Notes under the pieces: generated by a model | Databases searched by the model: none | Seen by the model: the letters and a program-made list of their open reading frames with translations, nothing else | Told to the model about the DNA's origin: nothing | Made by a program: the position numbers and the translations under genes | Origin: JBNJDW01 sp051745265 | GTDB taxonomy: Bacteria > Pseudomonadota > Alphaproteobacteria > Micavibrionales > CSBR16-224 | Direction: 5' to 3' | Assembly: GCA_051745265.1 (NCBI GenBank) | Contig: JBNJDW010000031.1 | Span: 1 to 13,621 of the forward strand | DNA: 13,621 nt | In this document: positions 1 through 6,900 of the stretch, piece after piece | How the letters are laid out: every line of letters starts with the position of its first letter | Numbering within the stretch: the first letter of the stretch is position 1

Positions 1-646
1 TGTAGTAGTTTTTATCTGTAATAGCGTTAACACTGCAACCCACACGCTCTTTCCCTCCACCACTAGGTAAACCGTAAACGCATTCTATATAAAGTTTATC
101 TTTATAGACATTATCTAGAGGCACTAGTATATCTCTTCTCTCCCAGGGGCGATCTTTTCGGTAGTCATTGGTATAAACGCGAAAATGCCCCATTTCTTCT
201 CCCATATCATTCGGATGGACACGCAAACTACTCTTAAGCGCTAGGTGGAATCTCTCTTTTTTATAGGGCTTAATATTTAGATGATATAATTCAATGCGAG
301 CCCTTTCTCTACTGTCGGTAGTACATACAGGCAGTAGGTTATCTTTACGGAACAAAATGTAGATAAATTCATAAAGGCCCGCTTCTCTATCGCTTCTTAT
401 ATAAGAGCGCATATTCCGGCTACCTATATAGGCATCCGGAATAATAAATGTTGTGCGCTCCTCATTTTCCAGTTGATAGGTCGTTTCATAGCGATTGCCA
501 CAATATTTCTTATCGGCAATATCCTTTGGGATCGTCGGCGTTTTTATAACATCAGTATATGCCAGAAGGCTGACCAATACTAAGGATACAGATAAAAATA
601 TAACGACTGCTCTTTTATCAACTTTTTTCTTCAAATAACGCGACAT
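1..646 (-). CDS. Membrane-anchored protein of unknown function, cut by the left edge
   Basis: The frame is open from an ATG at 646-644 down to position 2 with no stop, giving at least 215 residues; the C-terminus lies outside the window. A ribosome binding site (AGGGGC) sits about seven bases upstream of the ATG. The N-terminus is basic (MSRYLKKKVDKR) and is followed by one hydrophobic segment at about residues 13-30, so the protein is probably anchored in the inner membrane with the rest in the periplasm. The remainder is rich in charged and aromatic residues and has scattered cysteines (for example Cys49), which would suit disulfides in an exported domain. I recognise no family. It lies 66 bases downstream of another minus-strand gene of similar architecture and probably shares its transcript. 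Base composition is more AT-rich than the genes from 1900 onward. That this is a real gene is likely; its function is unknown. Confidence 0.7.
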   Translation of the reverse strand, partial: MSRYLKKKVDKRAVVIFLSVSLVLVSLLAYTDVIKTPTIPKDIADKKYCGNRYETTYQLENEERTTFIIPDAYIGSRNMRSYIRSDREAGLYEFIYILFRKDNLLPVCTTDSRERARIELYHLNIKPYKKERFHLALKSSLRVHPNDMGEEMGHFRVYTNDYRKDRPWERRDILVPLDNVYKDKLYIECVYGLPSGGGKERVGCSVNAITDKNYY

Positions 647-712
647 ATTGACGCCCCTGACTATTAACCATTACAAACGTTATAATTCACATACAGGGAA
701 ACCGGTGCAGTT

Positions 713-1366
713 TTAATCTCCCCACGATTTATGATTTGCTGTATTTTTATGTTTTTCCAGATAAAGTCTTTTGCCCGTCTGGTCCGTTCGTTCAAGCCAA
801 CGTAACTTCGGTAAAACGGTTTGTTTATACATTTGAGAAACATTTTGATAAAAGTTTTTCTTCCCCAAACTATAAACGCCAGGCTCAATATTTCTTCTAT
901 TATAAGGGTTTGGCCTTAAAAGGATCGTTTGTCCATACTCCACTTGGCCTTCGTTTAAGGGTCTGATATAGGAAACAAGCATATTTACCGTGGTCTGTTT
1001 TTTTTGATCCACAGCCTGTTTTGAGCAATAAAACTTAACTTTTATAGATAAGGTTGAGCTGTCTTGTTTGAAACTTATGTTTTCATCATCTATGTGCACA
1101 TAATCTTTAAAGCTTTGGGGAACGACTTCTTTTGTGGTTGCAAAAAGCCTTTTCTCTAAAAGTTCTCTATCAATAAAAGACTGTTCGCAATCCTCTATAA
1201 GTTCAATATCAAGCAATATTACACCGACATTATATAAATAATGAATTTCTTCAAATGCCGGACGTTCAGGCTCTTTCTGGCTTGGGGGCTGAATCTCCTT
1301 CCAAACAAAGCAAGCAACGGCCAGAGTTAAGAGGATTATATAGGATGTAAGTAGAAACTGCTTCAT
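713..1366 (-). CDS. Exported or membrane-anchored protein of unknown function
   Basis: A 217-residue protein starting with a hydrophobic stretch (about residues 5-22) that ends in LAVAC. This could be a poor lipoprotein cleavage site or simply an uncleaved membrane anchor. The rest is soluble, with cysteines near residues 60 and 113 that could pair in the periplasm, and a basic C-terminal tail. Two ATG codons lie back to back at 1369 and 1366. AGGA at 1373-1376 is six bases from the second but only three from the first, so 1366 is preferred. A TATAAT-like element sits at 1388-1393 on the same strand. I recognise no domain. Its stop is 66 bases from the next minus-strand gene, which has the same anchor-plus-soluble-domain plan without clear sequence similarity. 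The two may be a small operon of envelope proteins, but nothing shows what they do. Confidence 0.7.
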   Translation of the reverse strand: MKQFLLTSYIILLTLAVACFVWKEIQPPSQKEPERPAFEEIHYLYNVGVILLDIELIEDCEQSFIDRELLEKRLFATTKEVVPQSFKDYVHIDDENISFKQDSSTLSIKVKFYCSKQAVDQKKQTTVNMLVSYIRPLNEGQVEYGQTILLRPNPYNRRNIEPGVYSLGKKNFYQNVSQMYKQTVLPKLRWLERTDQTGKRLYLEKHKNTANHKSWGD

Positions 1367-1387
1367 CATCGATCCTAATCATAAGCA

Positions 1388-1393
1388 ATTATA
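1388..1393 (-). promoter_or_regulatory. Possible -10 element for the 713-1366 gene
   Basis: On the minus strand this reads TATAAT, a perfect -10 hexamer, about 20 bases upstream of the ATG codons at 1369/1366. I find no convincing -35 at 16-18 bases from it, and the region is AT-rich, so chance occurrence is quite possible. Confidence 0.3.
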
Positions 1394-1447
1394 AATAATA
1401 TCTTCATAAATCGACGACAAACGCGTCATATATCTTTCCTGTGCATT

Positions 1448-1585
1448 TTATAGCCAATAACATCCTCGAGAGCCAACACATGTATAATGCGTTGCATAGT
1501 AAATAAATGATATTGCCAATAAGATAACAAGCCCTATAAAAACCAAGGCCAGTTTACCCCATTTCGTTTTTAAAAACTTTTTCAT
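1448..1585 (-). CDS. Small membrane protein, 45 residues
   Basis: ATG at 1585-1583 opens a 45-codon frame that ends in TAA. The product begins with a basic segment (MKKFLKTKWGK), has one clear hydrophobic helix (about residues 11-30), and ends in a short tail with two cysteines spaced CVGSRGC. By the positive-inside rule the tail should face the periplasm. A weak ribosome binding site (GAAGATAG) precedes the ATG. It lies between the AT-rich hypothetical genes and the tRNA, on the same strand as both. Basic N-terminus, helix and paired cysteines make a chance frame less likely, but at this length homologues would be needed for certainty. No function can be assigned. Confidence 0.5.
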   Translation of the reverse strand: MKKFLKTKWGKLALVFIGLVILLAISFIYYATHYTCVGSRGCYWL

Positions 1586-1635
1586 TATTCTATCTTCACA
1601 GAATTAAATCCGGTTTTGAAGCTTTTTGAATTTAT

Positions 1636-1667
1636 AAAAAAACTGCCTCTTTTCTCAAAAAGAAGCA
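1636..1667 (-). terminator. Rho-independent terminator of the tRNA-Leu gene
   Basis: On the minus strand a 10-bp stem (TGCTTCTTTT with AAAAGAGGCA) closes a TGAG loop, then one G and seven Ts. It starts about 33 bases beyond the 3' end of the minus-strand tRNA, where a terminator is expected. Confidence 0.85.
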
Positions 1668-1699
1668 CCTCTGAACAGCCAATACATGAGGAAGAAAAA

Positions 1700-1784
1700 T
1701 GGTGCCCCCAGCGAGACTCGAACTCGCACTCCCGAAAGAACCGGATTTTGAATCCGGCGCGTCTACCAGTTCCGCCACAGGGGC
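1700..1784 (-). tRNA. tRNA-Leu (anticodon CAA)
   Basis: Read on the minus strand this folds as a class II tRNA. The acceptor GCCCCTG pairs with TGGGGGC, the discriminator is A, and CCA is encoded. The anticodon stem CCGGA/TCCGG encloses loop TTCAAAA with anticodon CAA (complement at 1748-1750). A long variable arm follows, typical of leucine tRNAs, and the T arm GCGAG/CTCGC has a TTCGAGT loop. It decodes UUG codons. It is a single tRNA with its own apparent promoter upstream and a strong terminator downstream. Confidence 0.97.
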
Positions 1785-1796
1785 ACGGAATATGAC

Positions 1797-1825
1797 TTTA
1801 TAAACCCTACGCCTTGATTCCGCAA
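1797..1825 (-). promoter_or_regulatory. Likely promoter of tRNA-Leu
   Basis: On the minus strand TTGCGG (1820-1825) and TATAAA (1797-1802) are separated by 17 bases, placing the start point close to 1790, just ahead of the mature tRNA 5' end at 1784. The -35 matches consensus at only three positions, but spacing and placement are good. Confidence 0.45.
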
Positions 1826-1902
1826 GGGGGCGTATGCGCCTTTTTACATCCAGATGATCAAGCAGTCTTTTTTTAATCTGCGACTTGTGCTAAACCTCTG
1901 TG

Positions 1903-2484
1903 ATGTTGAGAAAACTTTATTACTGGACGCTGGACATTGCCGGCCGGAAGCATGCGACATCGGTGCTTGCCGGGCTTTCGTTTCTTGAAAGCTCGATTTT
2001 TCCGATTCCGCCAGATGCGCTTTTGGTGCCCATGTGCCTTGCCCGCCGGGAACGCGCTTTTCATTATGCGTTTATCTGTACGATCTTTTCCGTGCTGGGC
2101 GGTATTGCCGGTTACGGTATCGGGTATTTCTTTTACGAAGCGCTCGCAGAACCCATCCTGAATTTTTACGGTAAGACAGATACGTTTGAGAGCTTTAAGC
2201 TTATGTATAATAAATGGGGCGCCTGGATTGTTCTGGGGGCCGGGATTACCCCCTTTCCTTATAAGGTCATCACCATCGCCAGCGGTGTAACCCATTTAAA
2301 TCTGGCGTCTTTTATTGTATTCTCTGTCATTGCGCGGAGTTTACGGTTCTTTCTGGTCGCAGGATTGCTTTGGCGCTATGGTGCGCCTATTTTAATCTTT
2401 ACCGAAAGATTCCTGCCTTATATCGTGACTTTTGGTTTTATATTGCTCTTGGGCGGTTTTGCAGCGGTAAAGCTTTTATTATAG
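1903..2484 (+). CDS. YqaA/DedA-type (VTT domain) inner membrane protein
   Basis: A 193-residue polytopic membrane protein of the YqaA branch of the DedA/VTT superfamily, whose members are thought to move or scramble lipids, including undecaprenyl phosphate in some relatives. Visible signatures are ESSIFPIPPD (residues 30-39), the glycine-rich segment GGIAGYGIG (66-74), TPFPYK (116-121) just before the SGVTHLN turn, and the arginines of ARSLRFF (144-150). Length fits the YqaA family. The start is ATG 1903 or the adjacent GTG 1900; an in-frame stop at 1891-1893 excludes anything longer, and neither start has a clear ribosome binding site. It is first in an operon with dsbB (9-base gap) and coq7. 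Family is clear; its actual substrate is not. Confidence 0.87.
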   Translation: MLRKLYYWTLDIAGRKHATSVLAGLSFLESSIFPIPPDALLVPMCLARRERAFHYAFICTIFSVLGGIAGYGIGYFFYEALAEPILNFYGKTDTFESFKLMYNKWGAWIVLGAGITPFPYKVITIASGVTHLNLASFIVFSVIARSLRFFLVAGLLWRYGAPILIFTERFLPYIVTFGFILLLGGFAAVKLLL

Positions 2485-2493
2485 GGAGTTCAG

Positions 2494-3003
2494 ATGCTCT
2501 ATCCATTTTTAAAGGATATTCAAAAAGCGGCAGCAGTGATCGTTTTTGTCAGCTTTGTCACCCTGACTGTCGTTTTGATCAGTCAGTATATTTTTGGCCT
2601 GAAACCGTGCGAGCTGTGTATTTATCAGCGTATTCCCTATGTCTTTATCATTGCTTTCGGCCTGATTGCCTATGGCGCGGCAAAACAGGATAAAAAAGTC
2701 TCCAAATTCTTCATGGCGCTGGCCGGGATAACCTTTCTGATCGGTATGAGCATTGCCATCTTCCATGTCGGTGTTGAACAGGCCTGGTGGGCCGGGCTTG
2801 AGAAATGCGGCTCAAATATAAATGATGCCATCATGACACTGGAAGAATTGCGTTTAGAGGTCCTGAACGCGCCGGTGACCAAATGCAATGAAATCGCCTG
2901 GTCAATGTTTGGCATTTCCATGGCCGGTTATAATGCCATATTATCCTTCCTGATGGCGGTCTTTACCTTTATGGCGATAAAAACGGGGGTTTATCATGAC
3001 TAA
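2494..3003 (+). CDS. dsbB: Disulfide bond formation protein B (DsbB)
   Basis: A 169-residue inner membrane protein with four hydrophobic segments (about 11-34, 48-63, 72-92 and 142-163). It reoxidises periplasmic DsbA and passes the electrons to quinone. All four functional cysteines are present: the CELC pair (Cys39, Cys42) in the first periplasmic loop, and Cys105 and Cys131 in the second. The family signature W..FG.SMAGYN follows Cys131. GGGAG at 2485-2489 provides the ribosome binding site. Its last 8 bases overlap coq7, suggesting translational coupling. The pairing makes sense: the next gene makes ubiquinone, the acceptor of DsbB under aerobic conditions. No dsbA is in the window. Confidence 0.95.
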   Translation: MLYPFLKDIQKAAAVIVFVSFVTLTVVLISQYIFGLKPCELCIYQRIPYVFIIAFGLIAYGAAKQDKKVSKFFMALAGITFLIGMSIAIFHVGVEQAWWAGLEKCGSNINDAIMTLEELRLEVLNAPVTKCNEIAWSMFGISMAGYNAILSFLMAVFTFMAIKTGVYHD

Positions 3004-3553
3004 ACGACGCAGCCTGCCCGGCGATCCCGGCCATACTCATCTTGATATTGCCCCGATGATCCGGGTGAACCACGCCGGTGAATACGGCGCCCGCCGCATC
3101 TATCAGGGCCAGCTTGCCGTACTGGGCAAGGACCCTGAAACCCGCGCCCTTCTGGAACATATGGCCGAGCAGGAAGATGTCCATCTGGCCTATTTCGAAA
3201 ATCAGATTGCCAGCCGCCATATCAGGCCAACAGCTTTTCAACCACTCTGGCATGTGGCGGGATATGCCCTTGGCTATGCCACTGCAAAAATGGGACGCAG
3301 AGCCGCCATGGCCTGCACCGTTGCGGTTGAAAGCGTCATTTCCGAACATTATCAGGAACAGCTTGATCAGTTGGAAACACAGAAACATGAAAAAGACCTG
3401 CGTGATAATATCGCCAGATTTAAGGCCGAAGAAGAAGAACACCATGATATCGGCCTTGATAACGAGGCTGAATTGACCCGCGGCTACAGCATTCTGACCG
3501 ATGTGATCAAAGCAGGCTCCAAACTGGCCATTGCCACAGCGAAACGGTTTTAA
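2996..3553 (+). CDS. coq7: Demethoxyubiquinone hydroxylase, COQ7 family
   Basis: A 185-residue di-iron monooxygenase that hydroxylates 2-octaprenyl-3-methyl-6-methoxy-1,4-benzoquinol, the penultimate step of ubiquinone synthesis. The carboxylate and histidine ligands of the four-helix bundle are readable: Glu29 in NHAGEYGA, Glu60/His63 in EQEDVH, Glu112 in AVESVISEHY, and the EEEEHH cluster (145-150) that supplies the second ExxH. The length equals the short bacterial/mitochondrial catalytic core. GGGGG at 2985-2989 is the likely ribosome binding site. The start lies inside dsbB, so the two are probably coupled. The protein should act at the membrane surface. The 87 bases downstream hold no convincing terminator and then a separate promoter at 3592. 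Confidence 0.97.
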   Translation: MTKRRSLPGDPGHTHLDIAPMIRVNHAGEYGARRIYQGQLAVLGKDPETRALLEHMAEQEDVHLAYFENQIASRHIRPTAFQPLWHVAGYALGYATAKMGRRAAMACTVAVESVISEHYQEQLDQLETQKHEKDLRDNIARFKAEEEEHHDIGLDNEAELTRGYSILTDVIKAGSKLAIATAKRF

Positions 3554-3591
3554 GCCTTCCCGCTTTTCAGCTTTGCCCTTACAGCTGGAAC

Positions 3592-3620
3592 TTGACTTAT
3601 TGCCCTGATGACAGTAATAT
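3592..3620 (+). promoter_or_regulatory. Sigma70-type promoter for the tandem exported proteins
   Basis: TTGACT (3592-3597) and TAATAT (3615-3620) are separated by exactly 17 bases. The predicted start near 3627 gives a leader of about 14 bases carrying AGGAGG just ahead of the ATG at 3641. This also argues against the in-frame ATG at 3608, which lies inside the promoter spacer. Confidence 0.7.
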
Positions 3621-3640
3621 TATGTCAAAAGGAGGCAGCA

Positions 3641-4525
3641 ATGCACAGATCAGGCAAAATTTTACGCAGCAGTGTTGCTGCTGTTTTTATAAGCATGGCT
3701 GCAAATGGCGGCGCTAAGGCAGAAACGGAAGACAGCAATCCCGTTTTGGAATCGCTTGTGGCTCAGGAAACGGATCAGATGAAGCCCGCAGGACTGGCTT
3801 TTATTTTTAATGATGCCGCCCAACTCCTTCCCGAAGGCCATAATTTATATGCTCAAGTCGAAAACTGGCGCGAACGGCTGGCCGAAGAAGCGCCGCTGCC
3901 CAAGGCTGAAATAAAAGACCGCTATTCACATTACCCGACATTACAGGGTGATGATATTGGCGATGATTTCGATGCTGTGCGCTCTTTTGTTGCCCATCTG
4001 GTCGAACAAGATACAGATCGCCATACAATATTAAAGGTTATTGCCGCCTATGCGGAAGATTTCAGCCGTTATTATTATAAAAACGATAATGCCGAAAACG
4101 ATAAAATCCTGCGACCCGATATTTATGGGCCGAATGAAGACTGGGAAACCTTAAGCGAAGTTATACTGGAAAACGGTGATGACTGTGATGGTCTTGCGAT
4201 GTTAAGCCGACAACTGATGATCGATGCCGGCATCCCAAAGTCAGAAATCTTTTTTCTGGCTTATTTGACGACTGCGGAAGACGCGCCGGATCACGGGGTG
4301 ATTATGTGGAATGATCCTGACCATCCGCATGACCCGATCGCCATTGACAGTACGGGCTATATTTCAAATCAGCCCTACAGGCTGTCCGCCATTGATTGGC
4401 CGGCGCATGATATTATGCCCTTTTTTCGCTTTAATGAAGACAGCTTTAGCACCGTGTCAGAAGTACGCTATACCGGGTCAAAACATGAAGTCGTTAATGT
4501 AAAAAATACGACACCAACAAGATAA
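3641..4525 (+). CDS. Exported transglutaminase-like cysteine proteinase (LapG/BTLCP-like), copy 1
   Basis: A 294-residue protein with a signal peptide (basic start, hydrophobic core 11-22, likely cleavage after AKA at residue 27), so it should be periplasmic. The central part resembles the bacterial transglutaminase-like cysteine proteinases that include LapG: a DWETL...E segment (167-173) leads into NGDDCDG with Cys182, then His218 in DHGVIMW and Asp236 in AIDSTGY. The Cys-His and His-Asp distances (36 and 18) are close to those I recall for LapG. LapG cleaves surface adhesins, but no adhesin, LapD or GGDEF/EAL gene is visible here, so the substrate is unknown. The start at 3641 is set by AGGAGG at 3630-3635. 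A paralogue follows directly. Fold assignment is fairly firm; protease activity is inferred. Confidence 0.72.
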   Translation: MHRSGKILRSSVAAVFISMAANGGAKAETEDSNPVLESLVAQETDQMKPAGLAFIFNDAAQLLPEGHNLYAQVENWRERLAEEAPLPKAEIKDRYSHYPTLQGDDIGDDFDAVRSFVAHLVEQDTDRHTILKVIAAYAEDFSRYYYKNDNAENDKILRPDIYGPNEDWETLSEVILENGDDCDGLAMLSRQLMIDAGIPKSEIFFLAYLTTAEDAPDHGVIMWNDPDHPHDPIAIDSTGYISNQPYRLSAIDWPAHDIMPFFRFNEDSFSTVSEVRYTGSKHEVVNVKNTTPTR

Positions 4526-4552
4526 TACCGTGTTGGCCAGATAAGGGCGCCG

Positions 4553-5446
4553 ATGAAAAATTATAATGAAATATTACGCTCTGGCCTGGCCGCTGTTTTT
4601 ATGAGCGCCGCTGCTAACAGCGCCTTAGGTCAGGAGCCTGAAAACAACGACTTTGTGGATTCCGTTCTTGCTGGTCAGGAACAATCTTCACCTGGTCAGG
4701 CGCGTCCGGGCACGCTTTCTTTTGTATATAAGCCATCGACCCTCTCACCTGACGATGGCGGCACAGCTCTGAAATTTGCAGACTGGCAAAAACGGGAGAG
4801 AAAAGAACCCCCTTTGCCTGAACCAGAACCCTTATCTGAAACGTCTGCAGATTATCCGGTATTAAACGGTCAGAATATTGGCGCGGATTTTAATATGGTC
4901 CGTCGTTTTGTAACCCGGCTTGCTGATGAGGGTATGGAGCGCACAGAACTTTTAAACATTATTGCGGCCTATTCCGCAGATCTCAGCCGTAACTATTACA
5001 AAGCGGACAGTCCGGAAAATGACTTAATCATACGCCCTGATATTTACGGCCATGATGATGACTGGGAAACATTACGCGAAGTTATACTGGAAAACGGTGA
5101 TGACTGCGAGGGGCTGGCCATGCTAACCCGTCAACTCATGACAGATATCGGCATTCCAAAAAACGAAACTTTTTTAAGCGTCATGCGGCCCTTATCAGAC
5201 GATCATCCTTTTCATATGGTCGTTATGTGGGTTGATTCCGCACATCCGCATGATCCCTTGCTGATTGACAGCACCGGATATATATCGGATCAGCCTTACC
5301 GCGCCTCATGGGCTTACACCGAAGGCGGCGAGAATGGTAAATATTTCGCAACGCATCGCCTGAATGAAGACGGCCTGCATCACATCGCCCATATTCCCGG
5401 ATCCAATCCAAAACCGGCCCCGACCAAGCCTGCGTCAAAGCGTTAG
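4553..5446 (+). CDS. Exported transglutaminase-like cysteine proteinase (LapG/BTLCP-like), copy 2
   Basis: A 297-residue paralogue of the preceding gene, separated by 27 bases and probably co-transcribed. The signal peptide has likely cleavage near residue 26 (ANSALG then QEPE). Cys185 (in NGDDCEG), His221 (in FHMVVMW) and Asp239 (in LIDSTGY) keep the same 36- and 18-residue spacing as copy 1. The HMV motif here is closer to LapG-type enzymes. The conserved core runs from about residue 99 to 250. The linker after the signal peptide and the C-terminal tail, which is rich in proline and lysine (PKPAPTKPASKR), differ from copy 1, suggesting different partners. AAGGGCG precedes the ATG. The stop overlaps the stop of the convergent minus-strand gene by three bases. 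The substrate is unknown. Confidence 0.72.
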   Translation: MKNYNEILRSGLAAVFMSAAANSALGQEPENNDFVDSVLAGQEQSSPGQARPGTLSFVYKPSTLSPDDGGTALKFADWQKRERKEPPLPEPEPLSETSADYPVLNGQNIGADFNMVRRFVTRLADEGMERTELLNIIAAYSADLSRNYYKADSPENDLIIRPDIYGHDDDWETLREVILENGDDCEGLAMLTRQLMTDIGIPKNETFLSVMRPLSDDHPFHMVVMWVDSAHPHDPLLIDSTGYISDQPYRASWAYTEGGENGKYFATHRLNEDGLHHIAHIPGSNPKPAPTKPASKR

Positions 5447-6117
5447 GTCTCTCTTTTCTTTAAATACCTTACTTTAACAAAGTTTTCCAACCAATTCATT
5501 TCACTAATATAATTCAGTTTGCCTGCGTTCTGTGACAGATACTCCCCCAGGGTCGTGGTCTGATCGGCCAGATATGCGTGATTAAGGATGTTTTCAACAT
5601 AATGCTTGCCCAATTGACGGGCAGCCTCCAGACAAAAAGCCAGATATTTTGGCCGCGGCAGAATATCACTACGCCAGACCGGACCTTTATACGGCCCCGT
5701 CTGCCGCGCCTCGTAACGTTCTTTTTGAATGGGATGGTCTTTCAGATAGGCATGAAATTCCGCATCATCGTCAAAAGCGCAGCAGGCTATGCCCTCGCCT
5801 TTGATTTCTGTTTCCAGCTCCGTATATTTCACGCAGCGCAGATCATAATCCACTTCGCGGCGGGCAAAGGCCGGATAATCTTCGTGATCTATTTCAAAAA
5901 GCGTCACCAGCGTTATATTGTCGGCTTTATCAATCAAAGCCCAATTGGCAATATTTTCGCTGTTCAGGTTCTCAGAATTTGGGTCCACCTTGTTAAACAC
6001 CCGGCCATAGCCATAGACTTTGCCCAGCCGAAAATTAGACAGGCTGGGACAGGTCCGCCGTGCCGATTCCTCTGACAACAAAGACCCAAACCCGATAATA
6101 GTAATTAATTCAGCCAT
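5443..6117 (-). CDS. Gamma-glutamylcyclotransferase-like protein
   Basis: A 224-residue probably cytosolic protein. The N-terminal GFGSLL (residues 9-14) follows a short beta strand and corresponds to the glycine-rich substrate loop of the gamma-glutamylcyclotransferase fold. Glu88 in FARREVDYDL (84-93) matches the conserved acidic residue that acts as the catalytic base. Members release 5-oxoproline from gamma-glutamyl amino acids, peptides or amines, but the fold also serves other reactions and the substrate cannot be read here. It is longer than the smallest members, with an alpha-helical C-terminal part (about 130-224). No good ribosome binding site precedes the ATG at 6117. It is convergent with the exported proteinase-like gene. 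Confidence 0.72.
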   Translation of the reverse strand: MAELITIIGFGSLLSEESARRTCPSLSNFRLGKVYGYGRVFNKVDPNSENLNSENIANWALIDKADNITLVTLFEIDHEDYPAFARREVDYDLRCVKYTELETEIKGEGIACCAFDDDAEFHAYLKDHPIQKERYEARQTGPYKGPVWRSDILPRPKYLAFCLEAARQLGKHYVENILNHAYLADQTTTLGEYLSQNAGKLNYISEMNWLENFVKVRYLKKRET

Positions 6118-6236
6118 TTATTATTCTTTGATATTTTTTGGAGTGAATTGAAACTGCGAACGCATTTAATATGCTACGTGTTGACCTGTAAGGAGTCCAG
6201 ACGCAATAGACAATTCTCAGACGAAGAGATTAGATA

Positions 6237-6800
6237 TTAATCCGGAACCAGCTCAGAATCCCAGTACAGGTAATCGCTCCAGCTTTTATGCAGGAAGTTT
6301 GGTGGGAAGGACCGGCCTTTATACTGTAATTCATAGATTGTTGGCTGCCGTGGCGCCCTTAAAGGATGCATATGGCATTCACGCGGTAGCATCGAACCTT
6401 TACGAAGATTGCATTTCTGACAGGCGGTTACGATATTTTCCCAGTTGGTACCCCCGCCCCGGGCCCGTGGTAATACGTGATCAAACGTCAAATCCTGGGT
6501 TTTGAATTTAGTACCGCAATACTGGCATTGCCACATATCACGAAGAAAGACGTTAAAACGAGTGAAGGCCGGTTGGTTGGGAGGTGAGATATAATCCTTA
6601 AGCGCGATAACACTGGGAATTTTCATGGTTGTGCTGGGGGAGTGAACTTCATGTTCATACTCTGAGACAATAGCAACCCGATCCATAAACACAGCCTTGA
6701 TGGCGTCCTGCCAGGACCAAAGCGATAACGGATAGTAACTGAGCGGCCTGAAATCCGCGTTTAGAACCAATGTTGGACACTGGTCCGGGTGAACATGCAT
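6237..6800 (-). CDS. HNH endonuclease family protein
   Basis: A 187-residue protein. The C-terminal part carries a zinc-bound HNH nuclease motif: Cys92/Cys95 in CQYCG, Asp107-His108 in LTFDHVLPRARGG, Asn122, and Cys127/Cys130 in CQKCNLRKG. The N-terminal block (residues 9-80: LVLNADFRPLSYYP, the W/A/R-rich helix, then FTRFNVFLRD) is a hallmark of a very widespread chromosomal HNH family in alphaproteobacteria whose role is not established; it has no link to restriction here. The start at 6800 is chosen because GGAGGGG lies immediately upstream at 6804-6810; an in-frame ATG at 6824 lies upstream of that site. It has its own extended -10 promoter. No methyltransferase or phage gene is nearby. 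Confidence 0.92.
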   Translation of the reverse strand: MHVHPDQCPTLVLNADFRPLSYYPLSLWSWQDAIKAVFMDRVAIVSEYEHEVHSPSTTMKIPSVIALKDYISPPNQPAFTRFNVFLRDMWQCQYCGTKFKTQDLTFDHVLPRARGGGTNWENIVTACQKCNLRKGSMLPRECHMHPLRAPRQPTIYELQYKGRSFPPNFLHKSWSDYLYWDSELVPD

Positions 6801-6841
6801 GAACCCCTCCAATGCTCTAAACAATTAAATTCCTTGTATCT

Positions 6842-6850
6842 ATTATAGCA
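6842..6850 (-). promoter_or_regulatory. Extended -10 promoter for the HNH gene
   Basis: On the minus strand this reads TGCTATAAT, a perfect -10 with the TGn extension, about 40 bases upstream of the start codon at 6800. No clear -35 is present, as is common for extended -10 promoters. The predicted start is near 6835. Confidence 0.55.
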
Positions 6851-6900
6851 CAAAAAAGGAACATGGCCACAAAATAGAGGAGTATGGGCGCAAAAATGCC

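Noticed and set aside
1824..1845. Hairpin GGCG/CGCC extended by G-T pairs and followed by Ts, as a plus-strand terminator
   Set aside because: No plus-strand gene lies upstream for it to terminate, and half the stem depends on G-T pairs; it overlaps the tRNA promoter region.
3608..3640. Upstream in-frame ATG giving an 11-residue longer N-terminus for proteinase copy 1
   Set aside because: It lies within the promoter spacer, has no ribosome binding site, and would put polar residues before a normal signal peptide; AGGAGG points to 3641.
6801..6824. Longer N-terminus of the HNH protein from the ATG at 6824
   Set aside because: GGAGGGG lies downstream of it, directly before the ATG at 6800, and the family similarity starts after 6800.
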